Source: Phoronis australis (Eukaryota > Phoronida > Phoronidae). Taken from it: DNA of 64,000 nucleotides. Shown one piece after another: positions 12,301 through 26,820 of the stretch. The DNA lies in the NCBI GenBank assembly GCA_002633005.1, contig NMRA01000084.1, forward strand, positions 380,708 to 444,707, given 5' to 3'. Numbering within the stretch: position 1 is the stretch's first letter; every line of letters starts with the position of its first letter. The translations under genes were made by a program, and so were the position numbers. Under the pieces are notes generated by a model. That model saw only the letters and a list, made by a program, of their open reading frames with translations, did not search any database and was not told the DNA's origin.

Positions 12301-12374
12301 TAGAAGGTACAAGACTAGTATGTCACGGCAAGTATCAGAATTTGAACTTTTAAGAGTTTCAAGTTATCCTCAAG

Positions 12375-12391
12375 TGACCTCAAATTGACCT
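12375..12391 (-). promoter_or_regulatory. perfect DR5 retinoic acid response element
   Basis: The plus strand carries TGACCT at 12375-12380, a five-base spacer CAAAT, and TGACCT at 12386-12391. On the Hox-coding strand this is AGGTCA-N5-AGGTCA, the ideal RAR/RXR DR5 element. A further TGACCT half-site follows at 12421-12426. It lies about 5.2 kb upstream of the Hox4 start and 3.7 kb upstream of mir-10. In vertebrate clusters DR5 RAREs control group 4 and 5 genes from comparable positions. Twelve fixed bases at one fixed spacing are expected well under once by chance in 64 kb. Function in this animal is not shown. Confidence 0.7.
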
Positions 12392-15300
12392 CGGCTTGTT
12401 AAATTAGTGTTCTATTCGCCTGACCTTTTTAAATACTTATGATTTGAGTATCATGTCTGCTTATTAATCGTGACGGTGAACTATGCAAAATCTGTGGCAA
12501 TGAAATTCATCTCAAGAATGCTAAATGCTTTCGGAGATGCGTGCTATGGTACACCGAATGTCGGATTTATAAAAACATCGAGAGATAATGCTAATTTCAA
12601 ATCCATTTTTTTGCTTTTATTCCTCATTTTACATTATGGATTCAAATAAATCTCGTTTTCTTACACACTGAAAATAAACAGCAAGGAAGAATTTAGCGTA
12701 AACTCGAGGTACAGCTTATATTGGTCGCTTTGCACAATGCAGAGGTATTTCGTGCCTTGAATTAATTAGAATGGCGATCTGTGACTACTTATGAATGATT
12801 GAACTAAAACAGAATAATCTGGTGTAGGCATGTGGACTATTCGATTGTTAGACCGGAACTTGGATTACAATTTAATTAATCTTTAGTGCACCCATTTGAC
12901 AATTTGAGAAAAAACTGACAAAACGTGATTGCATTTATTGTTGATAAAATAAATTTTAACAAAAACCCCATTAAAATATCATAATGTTCTGGAATGATTT
13001 ATTCGTCCAAAATCGCTGCAAGCTATGAACTTTTATTTACAATTCCACCTGCCTTAATGTTAGTCAAGACATTAAAATTAATTTATTTTCTTTAAAAAGT
13101 TTTCCTTATCAACGTTTCAAATTGTCTCCAGCTGAAACGTGGCCAATCCAGAAGTGTTTGCTTATAGGATAATTCACGTTGAAACATAATTAAACAACCG
13201 CTTATTTCTCGATATCCTCACATCACATCATCATCGATTGTTCATTTTTCAAACAACAGCGAGAAGTAACTAGTTAATCTCCGGTACTTCAAAGAACAGT
13301 CGAACCATTAGCGTAATCAGGCGAACACTCGAGTTGAAGTGCGCAGTCAAGTCGCAGTCTCCTCCATTGGTAATGTTCATCTGACCTGATTATAAAAATT
13401 GAAATTCGTTCCACTCGTATTTGATTGGCAGTTACAACTAGGCACTTTCACAAGTTTTACCACCTTTGGTAAAAACTGAAAATACTTTCATTGGTGTATA
13501 GTTTACTCCGATTATTGATGCAAAAATGCTGAATTGATAAAGTATGTTTGCGGCAAACATCACAACCTAGGCTGTAATATCATTTCCTTCATTGCCGTTG
13601 CCCCCATCGCCGTTGCCCGGCCACTCTCGCAACCTCTGTCCCTTCGAGAAATTTAATTACGAGCATTTCTTACGTAACACTTACAACGTTGTACAACGGA
13701 AGCTGCACATTCGAAATAGCACTAGTGAATGTGATGAATTTAGATTTGTATGTGACCAGGCCTTGTGATATCCACAACAGGTCTACATGTTGGGAACTGA
13801 TTAATACCATTACAACAAATTATCTTAGAAAAGGACCCGCACTGTAAGCACTATGGAATGTTCGGTCTAGCAAACAACATGCGATAATTCATATTTTGTT
13901 ACGTCGTTAATTTTCTACAGACTTGATATTAAATTGTTCACTACTGCAAAAAAAAACTTGCCGAGACGCTGAACAGTGACAAATTATAAATATTCATACT
14001 GAAACTAATACTTCGCAATCCAATTAAATTACCATCATGGCGTTCGGGATTTTGTCAAAAGTGATTAATTCAGATTATATTTATTAGAATTTTTGATTTA
14101 TTGTAGAATCTTGAGTATTTTCGTCTATTTAAAACTGTAGCGACAAGTAATCTCGGCACTATTAACTTAACAACATTGCCTTTTTGAAGTAACTCAAATT
14201 CATTTGCGCGGTATAATCAATGAATTTAGGAACAAACCGTTGTTTTAAGTTAACTAACGAACACACGGGACATTATCCGCCAGGTTTCTTTGGATTGTTT
14301 AAGCACTAACTCTCTGAATAAATGTTGAATATGCATCGAGAAGCATTTTATGCTTGAACTGAAATTGTCTTATACAAGTGGCTGCTTCAAAAAAATCCAC
14401 GTTCGAGCCAGTTCAAGACAGATTTCAACAGAATAAATATTTCCCACGTTTTAAAATGTTTTGCAGCGATCATTATGTAATCAATAAAATCAATTCTCAA
14501 TTGACTATCGAGGCTAAAGTGTCTTTAACGTTTTATGAGGTTTCCATGAACGTTAAGGACATAAACCCGCATCACCATTTACACACATCGACATACGGGT
14601 TTCATTACTTCCTTGGAATTATAGCAACTTAATTGATCAGTGATACAGTGCGGTGCTGCTTAATCAGTTAAATACTAATTCAATTGACTATTTCTAACGC
14701 CAAACAAATTTTTGTAGTTCGCCCTGACGGTTCCTTTAGCATGGTCATAAAATATTTGTAATTTTCTTTTGGGCTTTTGGTGGCGGAATTGCTTCATCGA
14801 TCGCAAGTATATTGTTCTTAATTTGCATTTAAATCGCATAACATTGGAAGTGCGCTCGTATACTCATGATATAACCGGTTACATGTATCCATACATGTAT
14901 TCAATCGGAGCTTTCTATGCGACATAAATATCGTTAACGGACTCAATAACGGAAAAGGCACACGTCTTTGGGAGATCAAGCCTTTAACATTCGCTCTTCA
15001 ACATTTTGAATTAACTGAACAATCGTGTTCGTTTATAAAACATAACTTTTTACTTTGTGTCTCCTATTGTTTTTCAACTGTTATTTAACTACAAAGTAAT
15101 CAAACGAAAAACACTTCTCAGCAGTGTTCAACAACAAATTAAAATTGCATTTTTTCAATATTTTGATATATCAAAACAAAAATGGCTTAGCCTATTGTGT
15201 TAATAAAATCGGTCTTCTAATACTGCTTACCGTGCTAGAACTTGATTTCCGTTACCAACAAGCACACCGAAGGCATGAACGAGTCCGTAAAGCTCTCAAT

Positions 15301-18300
15301 TTTATGGGACTTGGCCGAACCTTAGGTTGCGAATCCGAAAATGATACAAGTATGCATTGGCGACTCATTGGGCAATAATTCAGGCTGGAATTACAGATAA
15401 GCATAGTCTTGTTTTACAATCAAAAGGGTTCGGTTAATAATTCGACATTGACAGTGAAGCAGCGATTGAATCCTTGAAGTTTTCGATGCCTTCGTCATTA
15501 AATTTTAACGAAAACAAGGAAAAGATTAAAAAAAACAATTCAACACTTATTTTTACAAAAATATCATTCCAGGTCAAATTGGCAATGAATAATAAAATCC
15601 GTGGGTCAGTTTAATCGTGTTTTGTTATACTTGCACTAGCAATGCACCACGAGATTTTTTATGCGGGTTGAAGACATACGAATAGTGAACCCTCTCAACA
15701 TCCGAGTAGTGACTGGCAATTTGGTTATTTTCTTCAACCTTGAACCCCTCATTAAGAACCTTTTATACTACATATAATATTTGGCAACTTTTAGATTTTG
15801 CAAAATTCTATGTTTTATAACTTTCAGCATTAAGTGAATTCGTAACTCGTATTTGAGAAAAAAGTGTTATTCAATGCATAAATGTCGTTAAAAAATTGCA
15901 GTCTAAATTTTCAGTAACTTTCAAAAAGACAAATATATGCGTCCACAATACAAGAGGTTCACCTAGTAATTCAAGGTTTGACCCTGCACTGCAGTTTATG
16001 TGGTTTATCCAACCACGTAGTTATTACTTTGTGGCTAACGAGCCGTGCAAAATTGTCGAAACCATGTACGCAAACACTCCCAGTTGACGGAATCTCGTTC
16101 AATTTACGTCAAACACAATACGTTACATCGTTAAAACAATTGCCTGGTTTATTTGTTTTGTTCTGGCAAATAAGCGCGATGTCGGGTGCCTGAGCTGATG
16201 TTATTGTTTATAGACTGCACTCTGTTTTTTGCAACAATTGCCCAACTCGCAAGGGATTCAAATATTTCCCGCATTGCGTACCGTGGCAATGTATTTGTAT
16301 CCTCTTTGATTAAATGGTTTATTTGGTTGTATTTAACTTTAAAATAATAAAATAAAGACAGAAAATGCTAGTGAAGAGCTAAATGTAATCAGTAGTGCAA
16401 CGCTATGAGAAAATTCACAAAAATGAAACCACAAGCGCGTGCACTATTGACATAATGTATATGATAATGTATGTTAATAAAGGTGAAGTTAGCTTATGTA
16501 TCTAAGAGTGGCATTCTCTTGCTGCTGCTATTTGATGGAGAAAAATCTATTATTATTATTATTCGGATTCAGATAGCGTCCAGTAGATCATTTTTCGTTT
16601 GCCTTTTGGTATCAGTTGAATGCGATTCGGTAAAAAGTGTAATAACACTGAATGTCCATTTTAAAAGGTTTCCTTGAAAAATGGATAACCCACTGGGTAT
16701 GAGTGGTTGAAAGTATGTGCCAATTAGGCAACGTTTCGTTTTGAAAAGATGCGTTTTTGAATATTCCATATTATTCGTTCCAAACCAGTTTGGAATGTCT
16801 TCAAATAAACTTAATCACTTGAGTTCGATTTTTCTGTATAGCTTGTATCCAATAGTTGCAGGTCGTGCCATTGCGAAATTAACATAAGATGACCTCTATT
16901 TAGTGTCAGTGAAATAAAATGGTTTAAATTTATGTTTCTTTGACTACTTTTATTTTAAAATTTATCAAAATAGCATATAGACATCTAAAAATGAAATATA
17001 CCGTGAATGGTAGCACGTTGTTTTAATTATTGTTCGAGACAGTATTTCAATTGTCCATCAAATTCATGATTATCTAAATTTAGTTTGGTTAACAGTCCCG
17101 ATTTTTTCCAAGAGACTATATCGTAAAAAGAAATACGCGATTTAGAAAATTCTTAAGGTGCTCCAATTTCACTGTCAAGCCGAACTTTTGATTTAATTAG
17201 ATATACGTTTTCATTAACAAAAATACAATAAATTGGCGACTTTGACAAGATTTAGCATATACATATACAAAAACATATACACATACATATAGATATATAT
17301 TTACACACGGTGTTTTACGAATTGTATTAACATAAAGTTATTGATTTGCGCCACAGTGAGTATGTTCGGGGTGAATGTAATTAGCGGAATTTAATAGCAA
17401 ATGCAAAAATATTTAATTAATGGCTACCTACGATAAATTAATTTACACTAATGATCATAAAAGATCACTTAATATCTAGCAAAACAAAATTAAATCTAAA
17501 CGCCCACATGAACTATTGGGTATTGAACAGTTCTTCAATTCGTCTTACGTTTTCGAAATGCAAACTATCGTTTGCAGCCCAAACAAGATCTCTAAACAGT
17601 TGAAACATCAAAGAGTTCCATATCTTATCGAAACAAACCTTCCAGGTCGCCAGTCTTAAAATTAGCCACATATGTTGCCCGTCGCTCGACAAGAACTTTG
17701 ACCTTTCTCAGGGACGCAGATGGAATCCCTTGAGTTGAATACAGCGTTTTTATCATCCATTTATTTACGCCATGATTATACGTCGTATTTCATATAGCAA
17801 ACAAAACCATTTTCACAGCACTCTCCGGTATATATTGTGCAATATTATTCATTTTTCTATCTTACACAAAAGTCTGTTTCATCCAAAGTTTGCTTCACAA
17901 AAACGGTTTTGAAATATTTTATCGGTTCTGTTTCTGTAATTAGAGACGACTTTGTAATACCTATAAAACCCACTATTAAAAAATCGCTGCCCCAATTGTC
18001 AGTAAGAACCATGTAATGTTCAAGTCCCAAAATATACCTAGAATGACTTTTGAGCATGTACGTCACATTGTTAATTCCTTGCACCGGTATCCTTAAATGT
18101 TATTTGCGGAATCGTAATATGTTTTGCATTTATTACTGAACATCCATATGTCTAACAGCATGCGGCCAGCAAGTCTAGAAAATAGTCTATATTTTGTAAC
18201 ACTATCAATGTATCACTACTTCGCTAAGAGAATGAACAATAGACCATTTTAGGTTGGGGGTTTACAAACTTCAGGGAAGTGTGCAAAATCGTCATTTTGC

Positions 18301-21300
18301 CGCAAAACTAGGCACAGTGTCTATAGCCATGCATGTGGAAAACTAACGTGAGGTCCTACAAAAGTCAGGTGTATCCCTGATGCACAGCAACAGTTTGCAC
18401 AATGAAGACATGGGAAGTAGTACACGTCTCATATTGTTTCTCACATCCCAAGATGTCTAAATAAATAGTCTGGTGTCAATAATAGGGTTATCAACTTTAT
18501 CAATGCAATAATATAATTAGTTCGAATTTTCTACAAATTTAGAAAATAAAGGAGCGCCGATAAAACAGACCTCAAGTAAGTAAATCCCAAATTGTCAATT
18601 TTTTCCTGAGCTGTAACTAAACTTGACTTTAAGACCTATTTAAAAATGGCAAATAGGAAAATTGTGTTCTTTGAAAAAATACTAGTTTGCAGAGGCTATG
18701 CAGGACTTCTGCGACAAAGCTGTGGATTCAGCTAACTGTCTGTGAAACCATAGGAAAATTTGTAGCATTGCATAATTTCTAGTAGTAGAAAGCCTGCAAA
18801 ATTGATTTTTAAAATAGCGTCCCGTCACCATACCAATCCGTCATTAATTGTGTCTTTTAGTAACTATTCATAACAAAATTAAGGACAAGTACATTGATAG
18901 CAACAGTATCAAATAAAATGGCCGAATTTCACCAAATATAAATTTCGAGACGATACCTCACAAAACGTTACAGCCGTTTTTTTTGGAAAATCCGTTTTAT
19001 TCAACTCTTCATTTTTTCATAAAAAATGAAAGTCTTATTTTCGATAGCCAATCATGCATAACTGGAACACTTCAAAATTCCAATTGAACCTCGTTTTGGA
19101 GAATAATGCGCATGATGTGATATATGAAAGGTTCATATTAATTTGATCAACCATTTCTAAGATATGATTTAACCAAGTAAGCCAAATTCTGTCCTACAAA
19201 GTCTTAACGTTGCAAGTCATACAAACCAAACTATATAGGTTTCGATTTCTTACAAATCGTAGGCAATGGGTGCAAGAAAATGACGGTCAAATTTAGGCGA
19301 CTAATTTTTTATCAACTATGATTTCCAAGTCAACTTTTTGACATTTGTACAACGATTCATGTTTCAAAAGATCGCCATGGCATTAACGTTTTTTAAAGAC
19401 AGTTTCACTGTTTATTTGGACAAAAACATTGATTCCTAGTGTGGGGTTTGCAGTACGCATTACATCCATATTGTAAGGAGAATTCCAGTTGAGCAGTTGA
19501 TTCATCTATGCATTAGTTAATAGGTCGCAGTACTTTAAACGACATATTGTCAATGTTCAATGCCGAGGAAGTTAAAAGACATAGTCTAGCGTAAACGACG
19601 AAGTTTGGGGGCGACATTTGTCAACACGGATCTTCTAACAATGACTTTAATCCTTAATGATGTTCTCAATCACGCACCCAAGGAGAAAACATCATTTATA
19701 ATTTCATCCTATAAGATATCCTCATTTGGACGTTTGCGATAACTTGTTAATCGGATCCGTTATGATGGAGTGGTTCCACATTCTTGCTGCCATCTACATT
19801 CACAGTGGGGGTCGTCTGCAGCGAAAATACGCCATGCAGCTAGCGCCATCTTTGAAAACCATTTTTTCTTGTTGTGGGGTAGAACCCTATTTTATTTGTT
19901 AATAGGGTGTGTTAACACTCCTAACTACTTTTGAAAAAAGACCAGGGTGAACAAGAGATCGCTGATTGCTTCAATGGTACGATTCGCGGCCGCTAAATTA
20001 ATTTATTCTAGTTTAAGTTTGCGATTTCGGCTTGACCTAATTAGCTCTGCGTGGGTCTTCAAAGAAACTTCCAGTTGAGTCATACGCTTACAAAGTAGCA
20101 AAACAACTTTGAACATACCACTGAAATAGCATAGTCTTAATTTCAGGCACGCCCACTTCTTATAAAAAGTAACGCCTTTGATACTAATCGTAGAAGTTTG
20201 AAATCTTTCAAATCCTCTCTGCAGAAAAAAGACCGCTTGGACAATCTTGCGTCAACAAACGGCATGTCTTCAGCTGGAGAGCGTCCCACGTAAATAATCA
20301 TAAACTTCCGTAATATGGTGCGACTACCGCAGAGATGACAGACGTAGAACATATGTTTAAAAATGCTCCATTGTAGACGAAAATACCACAATGGACAGGA
20401 TTCGTTGGGTGCGTTAAAGTTTGTGACGATCTTTTTGTTTTGTGTAAAACTTATATAGAGCTAAACTCGTTATGAAACAATGTATTATTTTCTTTTTTAC
20501 TGAAATAATTGGAATTATTTTTTTGATTGTTTCCCATTTTAATCAATTCGCATATGCAAACAATAATGCGTGGTGGTCAGTGGGGGTTATTACGTCGAGA
20601 ACGGTGATGTGCAAGCCGATTAAACACGAGCAAAAATGATGCATGTACACTTAGTTGCATTTCGACTTGCTTAGTTGACTCAAAAACATACAATCTTATT
20701 ATGCCTTTTACTCTCATTAAATCGCCCTGATAATATGTTTACCATGACAGGGTTCAATTTCTGTTCCCACAAGAACTTTGAAACCGCCATCGATTCAAGA
20801 AAACGCTGTAGAGTTCATTGTGGTTTGAAAGCCCTAAAGTTCGAAAAATGACGCATGCGCGCTCGGGCTGTGACATGAGTTGGTAACGGAAATGGAATCG
20901 CACCACAGGAACGCATATGCTAAGGTCGATTATATGAGAGTAAAACACCCAATCCACTTCTTGTTTACTAGTCAGCTAGAAAGAGCAAAAGTCATCTTTG
21001 TTTGAATGGCAAATGGTAATTTTGTGTTACTGAGGTAGAAGACTCTAACTTAGAATTAAAAATTAACTTTGCTTACGTTCGGCAAATTAATTGAACATTC
21101 CTCCAGGTAAATTTTCATTCTAAAAGATTTTTTTCAAAGTTAGTGTTTGATTTCAGCTGTCTTCGAAACATATATATATATATAAATAAACAGCCAATTA
21201 TTTAGTAGGAGACGACGCTCTCTTGTTAAATAAAATAAACCGTTTTAAACAACTTTTACACTTGTCTCTTCTTCTGCGGAAATCTTAATGAGTATATCAT

Positions 21301-21642
21301 CTCAAAACCTAGATTTAAATTCACGGTAATAGCTACATCTACAGGTATAGTGGACAACTTCAAATTAAGACCGATTGCAGGTCGGTTTAATTACGCCTGT
21401 GATCCCCTTTCGACTATACAATAACTATCGAATACAAGGATTTGATTTTTGTGACGGTCGCAAAATTCAATAAAAAATTCGACACCGCGCAGCAAAACGA
21501 GAAGTTAAAAGTCATGTTACCCAAAACAACCTTCGTCACACCTTTAACAGTAAGATGAACTATCTGGTTTGATTTCATGGAGACACCCATTGCCACGTTT
21601 GCACAATTCAGATCACGATAGCAGCAGTGGACCGGGATGTTG
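12392..21642. other. intergenic DNA, no gene seen
   Basis: This interval is AT-rich throughout. No homeobox, YPWM exon or recognisable domain was found on either strand. It contains a low-complexity TA/CATATA run (about 17256-17310), a short ATT run (16548-16562), a TA run near 21172-21185, and a diverged dispersed repeat (about 18900-19240). A YY1-like core CAAAGATGGCGC lies on the minus strand (19843-19854). Frames such as 15124-15378 and 20143-20391 show no family signature. Confidence 0.5.
18900..19240 (+). repeat. diverged dispersed repeat, copy 1
   Basis: Ordered words (ttcat..aaaatgaaag, ggaacacttcaaaa, gttttggagaa, ttgatcaaccatttctaagat) recur in the same order at about 58030-58250 (cataaaagttt, agaacattttaaaa, gttttggagaa, cgattagccatttctgagat). 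No coding potential was seen. It is likely an old transposon fragment; boundaries are uncertain. Confidence 0.35.
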
Positions 21643-21711
21643 CATGAGCGGCGCAGGACTAAAATAAGTGAGGGCCTATAGCCCCCCAGCCCCGTTTGGT
21701 TTGCCGCCTAT
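21643..21711 (+). repeat. GC-rich palindromic MITE (short family copy)
   Basis: The copy starts catgagcggcgcaggact, has the self-complementary core GGCCTATAGCCCCCCAG, and ends ccgcctatg, complementary to its start. It matches copies at 35485, 61599, 61667, 62215 and 62287. At under 70 bp with no coding capacity, it fits a non-autonomous foldback element. Confidence 0.6.
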
Positions 21712-24427
21712 GAATTGACACCAATAGTTGTTGGAAGTATGTAACCAGGCCCCGTACATTTTGAAAATACGCATTTCCAAAATAGGACTGTAGAATACCT
21801 GGAGACTACAGACGTAAAATGCATTCTCGTTCTTTCTGATTCTTCTACATGCTCAAATATCGCTTTTAGGCCACTGGCTTCATTCGTTACCAAGCGACAG
21901 CGCCGGAACAAGGCTGGTCGGGGCCCCTCAGCTATAGATATTTGAGGGTATAGGTCACTTGAACTGCTCCATCTTCACAATGTTTCCACCTCATCATTGT
22001 AAAAGTCACATTTTACCAAAAACACCAAATTCCGCGAAGCATTGTAGAATTTAAAACCGATAGTCGGAATTCTCTTAAAGATACCATTTCCGTTCCATTT
22101 TAGTTCAAAACTTCATCAAACGGATTCCAACGCAAGTTATTTACGGTTCAGTCGCAATATGAGCCCATAATAATTTTCCACAACTCATGATATTTTCTAA
22201 CTTAACTGAATTCAATATGTTTCTAGTTATTTTTTGTGGTGCACCACCACCTAAAGTGGCCACCGTAGTGAGTCGATGAAAGCTGACTCATGCAATATGG
22301 GTACTCGCTAAGCTCGCGTCATGTCGTTGAAAACCCCGCAAACTTAAAGGAGAAATTAACACTAAAATAAGGACAAGCACAAACAGTGTAGAAAATTTAA
22401 ACACATTTGCATTTCAGTGACATCTTTCGACTGGCAAAGCTCATTCTGTGTAACGTATTAGAAAGTGTAAATTTAAGACAAACTCAGCTTTACTATATAT
22501 AGCGCAGTGTACTGAGCTGGCATAGAATAAAAATGTGATAGAAATATAAAATTAGTGTACACGATTAAATCATGAAAAGTTGATATTTCACTGCAATATT
22601 TCTGCAATAAATCTGACACCTAAAACCACAGCAGTAAACAATTGGAATAAAGTGGGTAGCATTGATAGATAAACTTTTACGTACGTACTTTGAGAAAATG
22701 TCTGATAAAAAGTGTCGCTTTACCCTATGACTGCATATATCCAACTAGCAGGGTTAAGAGTTAAAACAGAGGTAATGCATTGTATTCCAACATCAAAAAA
22801 ACTGTCGAGTTTAAGGGGGACAGAACAGTTCTCATTCAGTTTTGGCTATCAGAAGACACACTCGGGGGGGGGGGCTCGAAACTAGCGCCCCATTTGACGA
22901 AGTAGGCAAAAAGGTCCACTTCGGAGAAACAAATAGTCCGGGAAAACGATACAAAATTCCACTTATGTCGAAAAGCGTATGCAAAGAACGAAAAGATCTG
23001 AGACATTTCACATCAAAAGTCCTACAGATGAGCCCAGAGACTTTTATTCTGCCACTCATTCTACTGAAAACCGAGGTACTCTAGATGGGAAAGAAAACAC
23101 AAAATCAGCACCTTTCATTCCGAAACCACCACTTGCCTTCTGATGTGCGACACAAGCTAACGTTAGATTCTGGAAGCGAAGTTCCTACAGATTCCAAAAA
23201 TGTTGTCTAAATGCACTGTCTTCCAAGCATTTTTTTAAATCCTGTTTTGTTTGGAAGCTATCTGAAATGACTTCTCGGTGCTGCCATGCAGTGCTAGTGC
23301 CCAGATGCAACTGGGGCAGTCATCTTGAAGAAGAGTGCAACTACAGCAGGGCAAGGGAATTTTTGATTCCCAGCCTGTTCAAAAATACAAACAAACTAGA
23401 TTCACTAAGCCTCCATGCAACGTCTACCTCAAAGCTGCCCCCAAACCTGACCGACTCCTAGAATTCTGTGGCCATGCATATTTTGCCGCGGCTGCAGTCA
23501 CTACCTCCTTTAACACTCTACATGGGGAATATTATCGTGAGCCATATTTTGACTCTCGTGGTGATATCACCCTGTACTTGAAACCTGAATTTTCCCTGGA
23601 CTTGAAACTGAACAGCAAGGAACATGAAAAGATGTGTATGGTCAGTCATTTCACTGAGACAACTCGCTTTATATCATTTAAGTCTAGACCAATCGGCGCC
23701 CTTTAGTTTGTGAGCATGGGACGTCGACATTTAGATCGAAGTATGGGACACCGTAGTCCCCGTTTGCCATGTCCCATTTAAGCCGTGGGTATTCAAATTT
23801 GTATCAAGCGCCACCTAATGACTTGCTGGAGAACTGCGTGTACAAATATTATCAGGAAAAGAAACAATTTGTAAATAAATTGCAGTTTTAAAGAAAACAA
23901 CACAATTGATACTCTTAAAAACAAGTGTTAACAATTATAAACTTATTAATTCAAAATAGTACGCAATCGCTATTTGATAATGACATAAACAAATAATAAA
24001 ATCTATTCCTTGTTTCATTAGGGAAACTATGAAATATTACCATACTAATTCACTTAAAAAAGTCTCGCAAAAGGAGACTTTCGCGAGTTTGTAAATGGTA
24101 ACTGGTTCTAGGATGGTTTCCAGAAACCCCGAAGACCCGGGCTTGTTTGTAAACTAGTACTTCATTTGCATATGCAATATTTAATGAGATATAGTATCTT
24201 TAACATACGGAGTGGCGTTAATGTCAATAGAGAGCTGCTAATTTGTAATGGAATACTGTGCAATATAATATTTTGAGAAAATGCTGACATGAACGTTAAT
24301 TAATTCAGGCATTGGAATTGTCGGGAAACACACTTCGTGGATAATCAACAGGAATTGGATTGACATTGTCACTTCGTCTGCTGAACCAATCACACGTGAA
24401 GCCAAAAACAAAAAAATGATGTGAATA

Positions 24428-24475
24428 TCTGTCTGTCTGTCTGTCTGCCTGCTTTTCTGTCTGTCTGTTTGTCTG
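24428..24475 (+). repeat. CTGT tetranucleotide microsatellite
   Basis: Imperfect (CTGT)n tract interrupted by gcctgcttt and gttt. On the minus strand it produces an artefactual frame with TDRQ repeats at 24238-24480. Confidence 0.95.
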
Positions 24476-26796
24476 GCCATTTGTCCTTGTATCTCTTTAC
24501 ATGTATCTAACTGCTCAAATTTTCTAATACCGTTTATTCGTGAACAAAACGTTTGCGAGGCTTGATATGGAAAGCGAGGACTTCCAACAAGTTATAAATA
24601 AAATTCCTCGTCATGTGTGTGTTCCGATGCCTGGCGAGATGGCGAAAGCAATATTACGCACTATTTGTCTGTCGTGTGTGTCTGTTACATCTTTACGTAA
24701 ACATCCCAATAACAGTCGATTTAGCTATCAGTCGGGCTGGGGTGTTCTGACAATCAAAACCACCCCGGAGTGATACACACGTCGACAGGGAAAATCGGTG
24801 TATGTTATGCAATCGTTTATCGTTGATGAGCAAATCTGGCAGGAGAAACCGTTTGATGTTTTCTGTCAAACAATTGCCTGGTCTGGACATTTTGTGTTGA
24901 GAAAGAATCATTTTGTAATTTGGTACGAAAACGAGAAGTTAATTTGTCAAAATTTCCGTTTCGCCCACCTGTACGAATTAGACTGAGCATTTTGCGAACA
25001 TGTACGCGGTAAGTATTGTCAGACGGTGTGCTTCAAGCAAACAAACCAGCAAGAAATTTATGCGGAGGGAATTCTGGTAGTAGACTTGGCTTATCCTGAT
25101 TATCTAATCCAAATCAATCTGATGAACGTATCACATCACCTGTTTGCGTGACAACGTAGCTCTTGCGTACTCGAATACATCAAAATTACTGAGTACGCCT
25201 ACCACGTAACTAGCTTGAATAGCTTGGTCCCAAAAATAAGAGAAAACTATTGACCAAACCTAAACAAATTTTCTTGAAAAAAATGCGTATGTTTAGTTTG
25301 ATTGAGTTGACCGGTTGTCGCAAAGGATGATTCGAATTCTAAGAATTTAGTGTTGTACACAACGCTACATAGTTAATTTGAAATTAAAACAATTAAAGTT
25401 AAGATGAAATGTACACAATGAAACTTGTGAGATCCCCACTGCCGTTATCATCTTTTCCACATAGTTCGCAATGTTCTGTCCGACTTAATTTGGTGCTTTA
25501 AAAAGTTCGTTGAAATGTTTTTTGAAAAGCAAATTAGAATTGTTTATGGTGTCACGTGGTCTGACGGGACACAGATAACTTCTATCATGAACAAACTTCG
25601 GTTCAGCAATGAGGATTACGCTGTGGCCAAGTTGAAATTATTTAATAGACACGCGGATTACTTTGAAGAATTGTTTGGATTTAACTTCTGAATTGAATGT
25701 AATAACATTTCATGCAGCCGGTGTCACAGTTTATGTGAGAAGACAAGATTTTTTGGATTGTTTCAACTATAACTATTTTGTAACAAGTTCAATAATTGTT
25801 AAGGGTTGTTTTAGGTAAAATAAAACGACATGAATATGTGCAATTTTTCAAGCACTTAATTTCATACAACCGCACACGACGAAATTAAAATAATTAAACT
25901 TTAGAGGCACATTGAGTGCTTAGTATACATGTAGGCGTGATTTTTGAACGTCATCGCAACTATGGTGTGCCAGACGAAAATGTGCCCTAGATTAATAAAC
26001 TTGTACATGTACAGAACTGGAATATAAATTACATGTGCATACAAATTGAAACTATAACTGTTGCTGAACTTATAGGGTTTTGAATTCTTCAACTTCCAAT
26101 TCATTGCCAGATTCACAATCAAACGTGACACAAGCTGACTTGTAAACGTGCTATCAATATTAAAGTAGAAATCCTCTGCTGTAAATTATAAATTCACCAA
26201 TTCCCCCCTCCTTCCCATACGCAGATTACATGAAATTTTAAAGTAAAAGCTGAACGATAACTGACGATTTGAATTTCCTGCAATACTTGCACATACGGGT
26301 TTTTTCGTGTTCTTCTGAAGGTTAATGAACGAACATTCATGTGGAGAAATGAAACTGTCTAGTTAATTGGCAATGTAATACTTTTTGCGATGTACCGTAA
26401 ATACATAGCGCGCGAGCTCGTGGGCTTTCATATGTGATGGTGCTAAGCTGTGCCTATTCCTGGGAGTTAACGTGCGTGCCTAGCCATGTGAAACATTCGA
26501 GGCAACATGTTTACAATATGTCCTCACTAATGTGTCACAAAATGGGGGTGTTGGCATGCATAACTTGAAAATAACTTTTTAATGTTTAAATTTATCAAGA
26601 AAGAACTAAATTACACCTAAAAGACCCCGTTTGCGACATGTGCAAATACAAGGTGCAACCAGTTACTGATAAATAAGCTTAGGCGAATGCGCCTGTGCAA
26701 AATATGGAAAATTATCTAAAAACGCGTTTTCGGATATAGACGCATGGCATAATGGGTAATGAGAAAAACACAAAGACATGAACAAATATGAACAAA

Positions 26797-26820
26797 ACAT
26801 AACATAACATAACATAACAA
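26797..26820 (+). repeat. ATAAC pentanucleotide microsatellite
   Basis: About four to five uninterrupted units of ATAAC/CATAA. It lies 85 bp before the 31-bp-stem hairpin. Confidence 0.9.

Larger units (their letters stand above)
8736..12374. other. intergenic DNA 5' of mir-10
   Basis: I saw no coding exon. The stretch nearest mir-10 holds several motif-like elements: a DR1-like TGGTCA-A-AGGTGA on the minus strand (about 9011-9023), the composite TGATTGATGACAG (9167-9179), a YY1 consensus (9295-9306) and a perfect CRE palindrome TGACGTCA (9937-9944). This is a plausible mir-10 control region. Short frames at 9237-9610 and 11641-11922 have no recognisable product. Confidence 0.5.

Noticed and set aside
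18730-18750. TGTGAAACCA as a minus-strand homeobox helix 3
   Set aside because: The codon before the W-F pair does not fit Gln-Asn and no homeodomain frame extends from it.
23335-23706. 123-codon plus frame as a gene or transposon fragment
   Set aside because: No transposase, reverse transcriptase or other motif is visible; not enough support.
24238-24480. Frame with TDRQ repeats
   Set aside because: Produced by the CTGT microsatellite.
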